Source: Sulfurovum sp. (GTDB taxonomy: Bacteria; Campylobacterota; Campylobacteria; Campylobacterales; Sulfurovaceae). From it: a stretch of 64,000 nucleotides of DNA. The notes under the pieces were generated by a model. The model did not search any database, was not told where the DNA came from, and saw only the letters and a program-made list of their open reading frames with translations. Location of the stretch: contig JALWTA010000017.1 in NCBI GenBank assembly GCA_027082955.1, forward strand, positions 1-64,000, read 5' to 3'. A program made the translations under genes and the position numbers. This document shows positions 33,791-42,792 of this stretch, piece by piece (position 1 is the stretch's first letter; every line of letters begins with the position of its first letter).

Positions 33791-33973
33791 GGTGTTATCC
33801 CCCGACAACACCGGAACATCAAACGGGAAAAACGCCACAATAAACCCAAGGCACACTCAAAATATTTGGATAAATGCGTAGGGTGCGAAATCTCGCACCT
33901 TCATACCATTGTCAAGAAATAACGATTGTTTCTATTTTATACGTTTCAAAGGTGCGTGGGCTACGCACCCTAC
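33787..33973. repeat. REP-like GTAGGGTG palindromes
   Basis: Three units share GTAGGGTG followed by a stem: GGTGTTATC-CCCC-GACAACACC (33791-33812), GGTGCGA-AATC-TCGCACC (33882-33899) and the inverted GGTGCGT-GGGCT-ACGCACC with CCTAC (33951-33973). The last two form a head-to-head pair. A fourth unit is at 42376-42402. The space between tilS and the Xer gene (about 200 bp) holds only these and an array. Confidence 0.7.
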
Positions 33974-33976
33974 AGT

Positions 33977-34003
33977 TTCTCAGCGCTCAACACTCAACGC
34001 TCA
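33977..34003. repeat. Single heptamer array at the Xer gene 3' end
   Basis: CTCAGCG CTCAACA CTCAACG CTCATCG is a four-unit array of the same type as those at 29361 and 29792. It encodes the Xer C-terminal residues GSDER and the stop. Confidence 0.6.
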
Positions 34004-34842
34004 TCGCTTCCTTTAGCCAACGGATGCGCCTTCATATACTCCTGCATCTTCTTCACACTTCCAAGCTTGGTATAAACTTGTGTCGTTGCCATTGTTTCAT
34101 GCCCAAGCAGCTCACTCACATCAGCAATGCGCGCACCGTGGTTGAGCAGATGGGTAGCAAAGGAGTGGCGCAGTTGGTGCGGGGTGGCTTTAATGCCGTG
34201 TGTCTTGAAACATTTTGTCAGTTTATAACGCAACTGCGCGGCATTGAGCGGCGCATTCCCTTTTTCAAAGAGATACGTTTTGGGCACTGCCTGTGCGAGA
34301 TAGACTTGCAAAAGATCCCGAAGAGAAGGAAGCAATGGCAATTGACGCACTTTATTCCCTTTTCCGTGTATCTCGACCCAGCCGTTTTTGATATCGGAAA
34401 GTTTCAGTGTGCTAAGTTCCGATATACGCAACCCAAGCCCATAAAGCATTGAAATCAGCAACTGCTCCTCAATAGTTGCATCGGAAAGCACCTCATCAAT
34501 GTAGGTCTCTTCTATAGGTTTGGGAAGGTTTTGGGGTACTTTGATGGACTCATCGGAGACCACACGTACCGACAGATGGCACTGATCTTCGAGATATTTG
34601 ACAAAAGAACGCACCGCAGAGAGCTTCTTGACAATGGTCTTTTTGCTGTTTTTGACAATCTTGAAACGAAAAGGGGTCAGATCAAGTACCCATCCTCCCT
34701 CCTCTTCATAAAAAGAGGCAGAGGCTACCATCTGCCCAAGTGCAATCTCATACGTCTCTACCGTTGCCTCCGAATACCCCCGCACATCCAGCAGATACGC
34801 CAAAAAATCATCTATCTGTTCCTTGATCTCTTCACTCTTCAC
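33994..34842 (-). CDS. Xer-type tyrosine recombinase
   Basis: The 282-residue recombinase has an N-terminal SAM-like DNA-binding domain (FLAYLLDVRGYSEATVETYE) and a catalytic domain with Arg in GLGLRISELSTL, HxLRH in HQLRHSFATHL, the second His in ELLGHETM and the nucleophile Tyr in TTQVYTKLG. Size and layout fit XerC/XerD/XerH, which resolve chromosome dimers; no phage genes are near, so a housekeeping role is likelier than an integrase. The start is a GTG (34840-34842) inside a GTGAAGA array, and the last residues come from another array, so both ends are repeat-derived. Confidence 0.88.
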   Translation of the reverse strand: MKSEEIKEQIDDFLAYLLDVRGYSEATVETYEIALGQMVASASFYEEEGGWVLDLTPFRFKIVKNSKKTIVKKLSAVRSFVKYLEDQCHLSVRVVSDESIKVPQNLPKPIEETYIDEVLSDATIEEQLLISMLYGLGLRISELSTLKLSDIKNGWVEIHGKGNKVRQLPLLPSLRDLLQVYLAQAVPKTYLFEKGNAPLNAAQLRYKLTKCFKTHGIKATPHQLRHSFATHLLNHGARIADVSELLGHETMATTQVYTKLGSVKKMQEYMKAHPLAKGSDER

Positions 34843-34856
34843 TCTTCACTCTTCAC
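34827..34856. repeat. Single heptamer array at the Xer gene start
   Basis: Four units of CTCTTCA (minus strand TGAAGAG) fill the 13-bp gap between the acyltransferase stop and the Xer start and run into both genes. Each minus-strand unit has GTG with GAAGAG before it, so the array supplies both start codon and Shine-Dalgarno-like sequence. Confidence 0.7.
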
Positions 34857-35482
34857 TACATAAGCGTGTGTTCAAGCATCTTCTCTCTGAGGTATGCTCT
34901 TGCTTCATCAATCTCCATTCCCTCTACCGAAACGATCTTGATATAAAAATCAAGTGTAGCAAAAGGTTTTGGGATCACAAACGCATCCCAACTGCCAAGC
35001 TTCCAGTATGAAGAAGGGATATAATTAACCGCCATAATAGGGGCATTGGCTTTCATCGCAAGTGCAAGAGCACCCTGACTGATCTCATGTCTTGGACCTC
35101 TGGGACCATCGGGAGTGACCAGCAGATCATCTCCCTTTTTGAGTGCACGAAAGGCTTCGAGCAGTACCTGCTTGGCGCCCTTACTGCTTGATCCACGCAG
35201 TGGCACAATATGGAAAAACCCAAGTATCCGTGCAATAATCTCTCCATCAAAATGGCGGGAGATAATCCCGGAGGCTGCCTGTGTACGATGCAGGTGACGA
35301 TATGCCTGCGGAGAGCAGAGCAGTTCACCATGCCAGCAGACAACAATATGCTGTTTTTGAGTAACGGTACCCTCGATATGAAAATGTTTTTTTGACGTGT
35401 ACCAGTAAAAACGCATCAGCATATAGCCAAGCGGCGGTAAAACAACCGCTCCAATACGCCGAAACAAAAGTTTTTTGTTCAT
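34856..35482 (-). CDS. Lysophospholipid acyltransferase-like protein (DUF374)
   Basis: The 208-residue protein has an N-terminal hydrophobic helix and the DUF374/LPLAT pattern: [12 protein letters not shown] (in place of the HxxxxD box), [20 protein letters not shown] and the phosphate-binding [13 protein letters not shown]. It probably acylates a lipid or lipid A-like substrate at the inner membrane. ATGA overlap with miaB indicates co-translation. The order HP0268 family - miaB - DUF374 matches H. pylori HP0268-HP0270 as I recall it. Confidence 0.85.
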   Translation of the reverse strand: MNKKLLFRRIGAVVLPPLGYMLMRFYWYTSKKHFHIEGTVTQKQHIVVCWHGELLCSPQAYRHLHRTQAASGIISRHFDGEIIARILGFFHIVPLRGSSSKGAKQVLLEAFRALKKGDDLLVTPDGPRGPRHEISQGALALAMKANAPIMAVNYIPSSYWKLGSWDAFVIPKPFATLDFYIKIVSVEGMEIDEARAYLREKMLEHTLM

Positions 35483-36783
35483 CCTGAAACCACAACGCCG
35501 TCAAGCGCTCCCCGGGAGGTCTTCACGATCTTCACATCCACGATCTTCCCAAGCAGCTCTTCGCTTCCCTCGACAAAGACCAGTTTACCGTCATCGCTGC
35601 GTCCTGCCACTCGGTTACCCGGCTTAAGCTCATCGAAATAGACCTGATGTATCTTGCCAAGCTGTGCATCCATCACCTCATCGAGTATCTCGGTATGGCG
35701 TTGCTGCAGCCGTGTCAGACGTGCAGATGCCACAGCATCATCTACCTGATCTGTATAGCTTGCCGCCTCTGTGTGCGGACGTGGAGAGTATTTGAATGAA
35801 AAGAGCTGCTCAAAGCGTACTTTTTCAAGCACATCCATCGTATCTTCAAAGTCTGCATCACTCTCTCCCGGGAAACCGACAATAATGTCTGTAGAGATGG
35901 TCGCTTCAGGGCAGAGTGTGCGTATCTTTTCACAGCGGTTGAGGAACCACTCTTTGGTATACCCCCGCTTCATCCGCTTCAACAGTTCTGTAGAACCACT
36001 CTGAAGCGGCACATGGATCTGCTTGCATATTTTGGGGTTGGAAGCGAACTCCTCCAAAAATGCATCATCCATATGGAGCGGATGCGGGGAGGTAAAGCGT
36101 ATGCGCTCAAGCCCTTCTATCTGCGATATTTTACGCAGCAGTCCAGTAAAGTCAATCTTCTCCTCTGTTGCCCCGAAACGTCTGCCGTAATTGTTGACAT
36201 TCTGTCCCAGCAGCATTACCTCTTTGGCACCGGTAGCAACCGCCTTGGTAATCTCCTGCACCAACAGATCGCTTGGAATGGAGATCTCATCCCCTCTGGT
36301 ATGCGGAACAATGCAGAAGGTACAGGACTTGTCACACCCTATAGAGATGTTGACCATGGCTTTGAAAGGGTTGCTTCTAAACTCCCCAAAGGCATAGGTG
36401 CTCTCATCGTAGTCCGTACTTACTTCAACCGCATGTTTTTTCTCTACCACTTTGGTGATTTTGGAGACATTTCTCGCACCCAGCACAAAATCGACAGAAG
36501 GAGCGCGTTTGATGATCTCTTCACCAAGGTGGCTTGCCGTACAGCCAGCCACACCAATCTTTGCTCCGGGCTTTTTCTTTTTGTTGAAAACTCCTATTTC
36601 AGAGAAGAGCTTAGCCACCGGCTTTTCTCGTACGGAGCAGGTGTTGATGATGATCAGATCCGCCTCTTCCATATGCTCAGTAAGCTCATACGCCTCCTTG
36701 GTGCTCAATTCGGCAATCATATGTTCTGTATCACGTACGTTCATCGCACAGCCAAGGGTTTCGATAAATAGTTTTTTGCTCAT
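35479..36783 (-). CDS. miaB: tRNA-2-methylthio-N6-isopentenyladenosine synthase
   Basis: MiaB methylthiolates i6A37 in tRNAs. The 434 residues show the MTTase Cys set ([37 protein letters not shown]), the radical-SAM motif [16 protein letters not shown] and a C-terminal TRAM domain ([13 protein letters not shown]). CAMNVRDTE marks MiaB as against RimO. The partner prenyltransferase miaA is at 49185-50081, unlinked. Confidence 0.97.
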   Translation of the reverse strand: MSKKLFIETLGCAMNVRDTEHMIAELSTKEAYELTEHMEEADLIIINTCSVREKPVAKLFSEIGVFNKKKKPGAKIGVAGCTASHLGEEIIKRAPSVDFVLGARNVSKITKVVEKKHAVEVSTDYDESTYAFGEFRSNPFKAMVNISIGCDKSCTFCIVPHTRGDEISIPSDLLVQEITKAVATGAKEVMLLGQNVNNYGRRFGATEEKIDFTGLLRKISQIEGLERIRFTSPHPLHMDDAFLEEFASNPKICKQIHVPLQSGSTELLKRMKRGYTKEWFLNRCEKIRTLCPEATISTDIIVGFPGESDADFEDTMDVLEKVRFEQLFSFKYSPRPHTEAASYTDQVDDAVASARLTRLQQRHTEILDEVMDAQLGKIHQVYFDELKPGNRVAGRSDDGKLVFVEGSEELLGKIVDVKIVKTSRGALDGVVVSG

Positions 36784-36880
36784 GGTATCAGCTCTGTTTC
36801 ATTTGGTATATTTTGGGGTATTGTAGAAAATGCGGAGAAAGAGAAAATGTGCAGTCGCTGCAGTGCATTATGCACCAGCC

Positions 36881-37120
36881 TTATGCGATAATATGCACTT
36901 CATAGATATATTCATTGTCATCCAGTCCGTATTTGACCTCTCGCATATAGACAGAGTAACCTTTTTCCTCAAAATACTCAATCATCTCTTTCAGCTCTTT
37001 ATGGGAGTTGTCTTTGTCAAAATAGAATATAGATCTGTTCGCTAGTTCCTCTTCAAGTTTTTTCAACTCAATGGTTTTCGGTCTTGCTTTCATGGTGGTT
37101 CTAGCCAGTTTCAGTTTCAT
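36881..37120 (-). CDS. HP0268-family protein
   Basis: The 79-residue protein (MKLKLARTTMKARPKTIEL at the start, then YFDKDNSHKELKEMIEYFEE and a beta end YEVHIIA) resembles H. pylori HP0268, a small protein reported to have nuclease activity. Assignment rests on remembered similarity in length, start and end, and on being next to miaB as in H. pylori. The nuclease role should be treated as provisional. A TATAAT box at 37163-37168 serves it; nusA is divergent. Confidence 0.7.
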   Translation of the reverse strand: MKLKLARTTMKARPKTIELKKLEEELANRSIFYFDKDNSHKELKEMIEYFEEKGYSVYMREVKYGLDDNEYIYEVHIIA

Positions 37121-37162
37121 CTATAATTCCTTTAAATATTTCTTAGGTACACTTAATGATAG

Positions 37163-37168
37163 ATTATA
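37163..37168 (-). promoter_or_regulatory. Putative -10 box for the HP0268-family gene
   Basis: Minus-strand TATAAT in AGTATAATCTATC, 43 bp before the start codon. Confidence 0.5.
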
Positions 37169-37196
37169 CTTTATTTTGAGTAAAGGTTTGATTAGA

Positions 37197-37202
37197 TATA
37201 AT
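37197..37202 (+). promoter_or_regulatory. Putative nusA -10 box
   Basis: TATAAT in AGATATAATTTTGC, 95 bp before the nusA GTG; preceded by T-rich sequence. Confidence 0.5.
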
Positions 37203-37297
37203 TTTGCACTTCCAAAACAGACCCTCCCAGACGTTCTTAACACTGTTTTGTTACCTCTAGTAGCGGTAAAGTTTTGAAATTCACACAAGGAAGAAGC

Positions 37298-38428
37298 GTG
37301 GAAAAAATAGTAGATATTATTGAAGCAATCGCGCATGAAAAAAACATCTCCAGAGAAAATGCCATTGAGGCATTCAAAGAGGCTCTGATAAACACAGCAA
37401 AAAAGCTGACAAGTCAGACATCAACATTTGAAGCACTCATTGACAATGATACAAAGACCTATGCTATCAATAAAGTGATTACTGTTGTTGCTGATGATGA
37501 CGAAAAACTGGAAGAGGCGCCTGACAGCTACATGCCTCTTAGTGAAGCAAAAGAGTTTGATCCATCTCTGGAGATCGGTGACCAGCTCAAAGAGGAGTTC
37601 CAACTGGAGGACTATGGACGTACTGCATCTGCCAATCTTTTCAGAGAATTGGAGTACCATGTTCAAAGACGCATTGAACAGGATCTATTTGAAAAATACC
37701 GCGAAAAGGTCGGTACTGTCATGCTAGGTACTGTCAACCGCATTGACAACGATGATAACACACATGTAGAGATTGGTGAGCTCAAAGGTATCCTGACTCG
37801 AAGAAATCGTATCAAGGGCGAAAGTTTCAAGCGAGGAGATACTATTCGTGCTCTACTGCGTTATGTCAGTGTCGATCCACAACACGGACTCTTTTTGGAG
37901 CTGACACGCACCTCTCCAAAATTTCTTGAAGCCCTGATGGCAAACGAAGTTCCTGAAATTGCGGATGGAGTCGTCGAAATTGTTGCTGCAGCAAGAATTC
38001 CCGGAGAAAGAGCAAAAATTGCACTTAAAACGGAACAGATGAACGTTGATCCTATTGGTGCTGCTGTCGGTGTCAAGGGGGTTCGAATCAATGCGGTCAG
38101 CGAAGAACTCAACGGTGAAAACATTGACTGTATTGAATATTCCCCTATCCCGGAAATTTTTATTACACGGGCACTCTCTCCTGCCATCACGCAAAACATT
38201 CGTGTCGATGCTGACGCAAAAAAAGCCGTCATTGACATCACAGGAGACCAAAAAGCAAAAGCCATAGGGAAAAGCGGGATCAACATCCGTCTTGCTTCCA
38301 TGCTGACAGGCTATGATATTGAGCTAAATGAGGTAGAGGGAATTACAGAAAGACAATCAGATAATACACTTCAGGGTGAAACAGTAAAAACAACCGACAC
38401 TTCCGCACTTGAAAATCTCTTTAAGTAA
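37298..38428 (+). CDS. nusA: Transcription termination/antitermination factor NusA
   Basis: NusA binds RNA polymerase and nascent RNA to control pausing and termination. The 376-residue protein has the N-terminal polymerase-binding domain (IVDIIEAIAHEKNIS), an S1 domain (near 130-195), and KH domains (DPIGAAVGVKGVRINAVSEELNGE, then GKSGINIRLASMLTGYDIEL). The acidic repeats of the E. coli protein are absent, as usual here. GTG 37298 is preferred because AAGGAAG lies 6 nt upstream; the upstream TTG (37274) has none. Confidence 0.96.
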   Translation: MEKIVDIIEAIAHEKNISRENAIEAFKEALINTAKKLTSQTSTFEALIDNDTKTYAINKVITVVADDDEKLEEAPDSYMPLSEAKEFDPSLEIGDQLKEEFQLEDYGRTASANLFRELEYHVQRRIEQDLFEKYREKVGTVMLGTVNRIDNDDNTHVEIGELKGILTRRNRIKGESFKRGDTIRALLRYVSVDPQHGLFLELTRTSPKFLEALMANEVPEIADGVVEIVAAARIPGERAKIALKTEQMNVDPIGAAVGVKGVRINAVSEELNGENIDCIEYSPIPEIFITRALSPAITQNIRVDADAKKAVIDITGDQKAKAIGKSGINIRLASMLTGYDIELNEVEGITERQSDNTLQGETVKTTDTSALENLFK

Positions 38429-38446
38429 GCATGTCGCTTCTCTTTC

Positions 38447-38480
38447 CCGTGCTTTAGCACTCCGTTTATCGGAGTAGCGG
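38447..38480. terminator. Paired hairpins between nusA and tpiA
   Basis: GTGC-TTTA-GCAC (38449-38460) and ACTCCG-TTTAT-CGGAGT (about 38459-38475) lie between convergent genes. The GCTTTAGC core recalls the REP-like units at 6144-6333. There is no long T-tract, so terminator function is only probable. Confidence 0.4.
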
Positions 38481-38502
38481 TAGAACATACTTTCAACTTG
38501 GC

Positions 38503-39198
38503 TTATGCCCGATGTAAGATCATGGACGCAAATACTTCCGGATCTAATGAAGCTGAACCTACCAAAACACCGTCAACATTATCGGTCTCTACGATCTGAG
38601 CGATATTTGCAGGATTAACCGAACCGCCATACAAAAGAGGTACATCCACTGCTTTTCTAAGCATAGCATGTGTTGCAGCGATCTCTTCAGGATGGGCAGA
38701 ACGTCCTGTGCCAATCGCCCAGATCGGCTCATAGGCGACTATCAGCTTTTCATAAGAGAGATCAATCCCTTCAAACTCTGCGAGCAGATAGGAACGCACT
38801 GCCTCTTCACCTGCTTCGCGTACCTCAAGAGGCTCACCGATACAATAGATAATCTCAAATCCTTTTGCCCTGAAAAAAGCAAACTTCCGGGCAATTTCCT
38901 CTTGTGATTCATGCAGAAATATACGTCGTTCGCTATGCCCTATCAAAATGGTACGTATACCAAACTCTTCAAGCTGTTCAAGTCCTATTTCTCCAGTATA
39001 TGCACCTTTCTCTGCAGGATACGCATTCTGCACCCCTTGCGTAAACAGTCCCGCGTACTCTCCTAAAGCCGTTGCCGGGGGGAAGATATAGACTTGATCA
39101 TCGGGAGCTTTCTCTGACAAGCGTTCATTGAGCACAGAGAGGTACTGCTCTGTACTACGACGGGTATGGTTGGTTTTAAAGTTCGCTGCATAGATCAT
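38503..39198 (-). CDS. tpiA: Triosephosphate isomerase
   Basis: TpiA interconverts dihydroxyacetone phosphate and glyceraldehyde 3-phosphate. The 231-residue barrel has AANFKTNHT (catalytic Asn/Lys), GHSERR (His), VAYEPIWAIGTG (Glu and flexible loop) and LYGGSVNPAN. ATG 39198 (MIYAANFK) fits the short Campylobacterota form; the frame continues 24 nt upstream over the pgk stop but without family sequence. It follows pgk and gap in one operon. Confidence 0.96.
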   Translation of the reverse strand: MIYAANFKTNHTRRSTEQYLSVLNERLSEKAPDDQVYIFPPATALGEYAGLFTQGVQNAYPAEKGAYTGEIGLEQLEEFGIRTILIGHSERRIFLHESQEEIARKFAFFRAKGFEIIYCIGEPLEVREAGEEAVRSYLLAEFEGIDLSYEKLIVAYEPIWAIGTGRSAHPEEIAATHAMLRKAVDVPLLYGGSVNPANIAQIVETDNVDGVLVGSASLDPEVFASMILHRA

Positions 39199-39202
39199 TG
39201 CA

Positions 39203-40399
39203 TTAAGCCTTAAGCGCTTCAATACCCGGCAGTTTCTTGCCTTCGATCAGATTCAAGCTTGCACCTCCACCGGTACTGACAAAGGTCATTTCATCGACAT
39301 CGCCGGCACGCTGTGCAACATCAGCCGTATCTCCTCCGCCGACAATCGTTGTCGCATGGGTTTCGGCAATATAATGAGACATCATCATGCTCCCTTTAGC
39401 ATATTTATCCATCTCATACACGCCCATTGGACCATTCCAAATAATTGTCTGCGCATCATTAAGCACTTCTCTAAAGAGTCTGCTCGATGCCGGACCGATA
39501 TCCAACCCCATCCATCCTTTGGGAATCTCCTGAGTCGGCAAATACTTGGCAATGCCGCTTTCGCTAAATTCAGACGCACATACAACATCGACAGGCAGAT
39601 AAAATTTCACTCCCTCTTTTCGCGCCTTTATCATCACGGTGCGTGCTTCATCCAGCAAGTCGTCTTCAACAAGAGAATTGCCTACTTCAAAGCCCTGTGC
39701 TTTAAGGAACGTAAATGCCATACCGCCGCCGATGATAATTTTATCAACCTTATCGAGCAACTGCCTAAGCGCTTCAAGTTTGCCTGATACTTTTGAACCG
39801 CCTACCACTGCAACAAACGGACGTACTGGGTCTTCAAGTGTTTTTTCGAAAAACTTCACCTCTTTGGCAAGCAGGAAACCTGCGGCTTTATGCTCTTTGT
39901 CATATAGCCGTGCCATCGCATCAATAGAAGCATGCGCTCTATGGCAGGCGCCGAATGCATCGTTAATATAGACATCTGCCATACTTGCCAACGCTTTGGC
40001 AAATGCCATGTCATTTTTAGTCTCTCCTGCTTCATAACGCAGATTTTCCAGTACCAATACTTCGCCACCCTGAAGTGCAGCAGCTTTGGCTTGTGCATCC
40101 GGTCCTACCACATCACTTGCCAGTTGAATATCATCAGCGATCTTGAGTAATCTGGTCAATCGTCTGACTACTGGTGCCAGAGAATACTTCTCTTCGTATT
40201 TTCCCGGTTCCGGGCGTTCATAGTGCGAACCAAGAATCACTTTACAGTCACGGTCGATACAGTAGCGTATGGTAGGCAGTGCTTCGCGAATACGTCTGTC
40301 ATCGGTAATATTGCCGTCTTCATCTTTGGGTACATTGAAATCACAACGGATAAAGACACGTTTCCCTTCTATCTGTATATCTTTGATTGTCCTCATCAT
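39203..40399 (-). CDS. pgk: Phosphoglycerate kinase
   Basis: Pgk makes or uses 1,3-bisphosphoglycerate with ATP. The 398-residue two-domain enzyme shows [58 protein letters not shown] and the C-terminal [31 protein letters not shown]. It starts with two ATGs; either is possible. It lies between gap and tpiA. Confidence 0.97.
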   Translation of the reverse strand: MMRTIKDIQIEGKRVFIRCDFNVPKDEDGNITDDRRIREALPTIRYCIDRDCKVILGSHYERPEPGKYEEKYSLAPVVRRLTRLLKIADDIQLASDVVGPDAQAKAAALQGGEVLVLENLRYEAGETKNDMAFAKALASMADVYINDAFGACHRAHASIDAMARLYDKEHKAAGFLLAKEVKFFEKTLEDPVRPFVAVVGGSKVSGKLEALRQLLDKVDKIIIGGGMAFTFLKAQGFEVGNSLVEDDLLDEARTVMIKARKEGVKFYLPVDVVCASEFSESGIAKYLPTQEIPKGWMGLDIGPASSRLFREVLNDAQTIIWNGPMGVYEMDKYAKGSMMMSHYIAETHATTIVGGGDTADVAQRAGDVDEMTFVSTGGGASLNLIEGKKLPGIEALKA

Positions 40400-40406
40400 C
40401 GCTGCC

Positions 40407-41402
40407 TTACTTCTTGCTCACATGAACTGCCATATCTACCAAGCGGCAGGAGTATCCCCATTCATTGTCATACCATGAAAGCACTTTTACCATCTTCTCT
40501 CCTATCACCTGAATGGTATCGAGCGGTACGACGGTACTGAGTGACTCTCCAACAAAATCCTGTGATACACGGTACTCCTCATCTACGCCGAGAATCCCTT
40601 TGTGGGTTCCCTCTGCTGCCATCTTGAATGCCGCTTTGACTACCTCTTCGGTCACGCTTTGCTTCAGTGTCACGGTCAGGTCAACCATGGAGACATCTGC
40701 TGTCGGTACACGCACCGCCTGCCCATTGAGTTTGCCGGCAAGACTTGGCAGAACTTTAGAGATCGCTTTCGCCGCTCCGGTACTTGTCGGTACAAGGTTT
40801 GTCGCACCTGCTCGCCCTTTGCGAGGATCTTTTTTATGCTTCGCATCCAAAATAGGCTGAGAAGAGGTGTAGGAGTGGATCGTTGTCATCAGTCCATGTT
40901 CAATGCCAAAGGCATCATCCAACACTTTCGCCACCGGTGCCAGACCATTGGTGGTACATGAGGCATTGGAGACGATCGGTTCACCTGCATAGCTGTCGGC
41001 ATTGGCACCGATGACAAAGGTTGGCGTGTCATCTTTTGCCGGTGCAGAAAATACCACTTTTTTAATACCGTTCTCCAGATAGGGCTGCACACTCTCCTGC
41101 GTCAGGAATGCACCGGTACACTCCAGTACCAATTCAGCACCATAGTCGGCAAAGTTGAGTTTTGCCGGATCACGTTCTGAAAGGATCTTCGCTTTGTCGC
41201 TGCCAAGATAGAGATATCCGTCACTTACCCTTGCATCTTTTCGTGTACCGTGTACGGAGTCATACTTGACATTGTACTCGATCATCTCGGGGGCACCGCT
41301 GGCATTGACCGCAACCAGTTCAATATCGTCTCTGTCGGCGATAATACGCGCTACACATCTTCCGATTCTGCCTAATCCGTTAATTGCTACTTTTACAGCC
41401 AT
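40407..41402 (-). CDS. gap: Glyceraldehyde-3-phosphate dehydrogenase
   Basis: The 331-residue enzyme has the NAD loop [11 protein letters not shown], the catalytic [13 protein letters not shown] (Cys), HSYTSSQP (His) and [18 protein letters not shown] 41402 is chosen because AAAGG lies 6 nt upstream. It leads gap-pgk-tpiA, 7 nt before pgk. In an autotroph these serve gluconeogenic flow. Its promoter region is shared with divergent nadD. Confidence 0.97.
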   Translation of the reverse strand: MAVKVAINGLGRIGRCVARIIADRDDIELVAVNASGAPEMIEYNVKYDSVHGTRKDARVSDGYLYLGSDKAKILSERDPAKLNFADYGAELVLECTGAFLTQESVQPYLENGIKKVVFSAPAKDDTPTFVIGANADSYAGEPIVSNASCTTNGLAPVAKVLDDAFGIEHGLMTTIHSYTSSQPILDAKHKKDPRKGRAGATNLVPTSTGAAKAISKVLPSLAGKLNGQAVRVPTADVSMVDLTVTLKQSVTEEVVKAAFKMAAEGTHKGILGVDEEYRVSQDFVGESLSTVVPLDTIQVIGEKMVKVLSWYDNEWGYSCRLVDMAVHVSKK

Positions 41403-41457
41403 ACTCAACCTTTATTGTGCTAAAATTGCGTAATTTTACAGTAAATGAGGTTAGCAT

Positions 41458-42024
41458 TTGGTTAATAGCCCGGCGCGCAAAGCCGCCATATTCGGGGGCA
41501 GTTTCGACCCGCCCCATACCGGACATCAGCAGATCGTACAGACGGCACTCTCTACACTGGATATCGATACGCTGATCGTACTGCCAGCTTATCTCAATCC
41601 GTTCAAATCCTCCTGTCTTGCTGATGCTTCGCAACGGCTTGCATGGTGTCAACAGCTTTTCGGTAACATCCCCGGTGTGCTTGTCAGCGATTTTGAGATA
41701 CGGCAGGGTAGAAGTGTCACCACAGCAGAGAGCCTCAGACATTTTCAACAAGCATGGAATGTCCGTTATCTTGTCATTGGGGCTGACAACCTGTCAACAT
41801 TGACACAGTGGCATGACTTTGCATGGCTCAACAGCCAGATCACATGGGCGGTAGCAACCCGTCCGGGCTTTGCTCTACAGACTAAGATGCTGCGCTCCTG
41901 GGTTACACTGGAAGTGGATGTGTCCGTAAGCTCCTCAGAGATACGCTGTAAAAAAGATGTCAGCCATGTTGACACAACCATTGAACATGAAGTCAAAAAG
42001 ATACTAAAAGGAAACCATACATGA
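41458..42024 (+). CDS. nadD: Nicotinate-nucleotide adenylyltransferase
   Basis: NadD adenylates nicotinate mononucleotide in NAD synthesis. The 188 residues show the nucleotidyltransferase motif IFGGSFDPPHTGHQQIV, then IGADNLSTLTQWHDF and the C-terminal SSSEIR (ISSTxIR-like). The start is a TTG (41458) with GAGG 8 nt upstream; the only nearby ATG is out of frame. It overlaps rsfS by 4 nt and is divergent from gap. Confidence 0.95.
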   Translation: MVNSPARKAAIFGGSFDPPHTGHQQIVQTALSTLDIDTLIVLPAYLNPFKSSCLADASQRLAWCQQLFGNIPGVLVSDFEIRQGRSVTTAESLRHFQQAWNVRYLVIGADNLSTLTQWHDFAWLNSQITWAVATRPGFALQTKMLRSWVTLEVDVSVSSSEIRCKKDVSHVDTTIEHEVKKILKGNHT

Positions 42025-42365
42025 CTATTGATGAAAGAATTGACCAGATCGTAGCGGTACTCGATGAAAAAAAAGCAGAAGAGATAGAGGTATTTAACCT
42101 CGATGATGCCGACTATATCGCTGACCGTGTGGTCATTGCCAATTCACTGAACCCCAAACATACACAGGCACTTTTCGATCAACTCAAAGAGGCACTCAAA
42201 CCCAAAGGGGAGACCTTTCTCCATGCCGATACCAGTGATGAGTGGGTCGTTGCAGATCTTGGGGACATTCTGATACACATCATGATTCCGGAGTACCGCC
42301 AGCGTTATAGTCTCGAAGCGTTTTTGAGTGAACTCATCGCCAACCAGCGTCAATCTAAGCAATAA
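42021..42365 (+). CDS. rsfS: Ribosomal silencing factor RsfS
   Basis: RsfS binds uL14 and blocks subunit joining when nutrients are low. The 114 residues match the family: IEVFNLDDADYIADRVVIAN, then EWVVADLGDILIHIMIPEYRQRYSLE. It overlaps the nadD stop (ATGA), the common nadD-rsfS pair. A GTAGGGTG REP-like hairpin follows 11 nt after the stop. Confidence 0.95.
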   Translation: MTIDERIDQIVAVLDEKKAEEIEVFNLDDADYIADRVVIANSLNPKHTQALFDQLKEALKPKGETFLHADTSDEWVVADLGDILIHIMIPEYRQRYSLEAFLSELIANQRQSKQ

Positions 42366-42375
42366 ATACACCCAT

Positions 42376-42402
42376 TGTAGGGTGTTGTCCCCTGACAACA
42401 CC
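42376..42402. repeat. REP-like GTAGGGTG palindrome
   Basis: GTAGGGTGTTGTC-CCCT-GACAACACC has a perfect 9-bp stem. Same family as the units at 33787-33973. It lies between convergent genes and could also act as a terminator, though no T-tract follows. Confidence 0.65.
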
Positions 42403-42440
42403 AATCGTTATGAGCCAATCATCTCATTACAGGATATACG

Positions 42441-42782
42441 TTAAAACAGCGACCCCCAGACATCCTCATAACGTGATCCCTCTATCAATGAGAGGGCAAT
42501 AAAAAGCACAATCGTTATAACCGGAGAGAAGATCAGCCACCACACATACCTTCCCCGAAACATATAATAAAGCAGTCCCAGCCATGCAAAGACGATCAAT
42601 ACGATATGTGCCAGAAAGAGAGGGATGATCGGACGTGTAATGTTTCCCATGATCCCAAGCGATATAAGAAAAATAAAGCTGCCAAGCGAAACCAATAGCT
42701 GTTTGCTGTTACGGTTACGCCAATAGCGTAAAAAGATCAAGCCAAAGGTCAGCAAAATCGCAAGAATCAGCAGCGCTTTCAT
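42441..42782 (-). CDS. Small membrane protein of unknown function (113 aa)
   Basis: The 113 residues contain about four hydrophobic helices (near 2-20, 32-49, 55-75 and 82-104) with basic loops (RYWRNRNSKQ, YMFRGRY), suggesting an inner-membrane protein with short loops. I recognise no family. ATG 42782 is chosen because GAGGTGA lies upstream; this places it 11 nt after the argS stop, so it is probably the next gene of that operon. Confidence 0.65.
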   Translation of the reverse strand: MKALLILAILLTFGLIFLRYWRNRNSKQLLVSLGSFIFLISLGIMGNITRPIIPLFLAHIVLIVFAWLGLLYYMFRGRYVWWLIFSPVITIVLFIALSLIEGSRYEDVWGSLF

Positions 42783-42792
42783 AAAATCACCT

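Noticed and set aside
33994-34842. Xer-type gene as a phage or island integrase
   Set aside because: No phage, plasmid or attachment-site features are near; size, domain plan and housekeeping neighbours fit chromosome-dimer resolution better.
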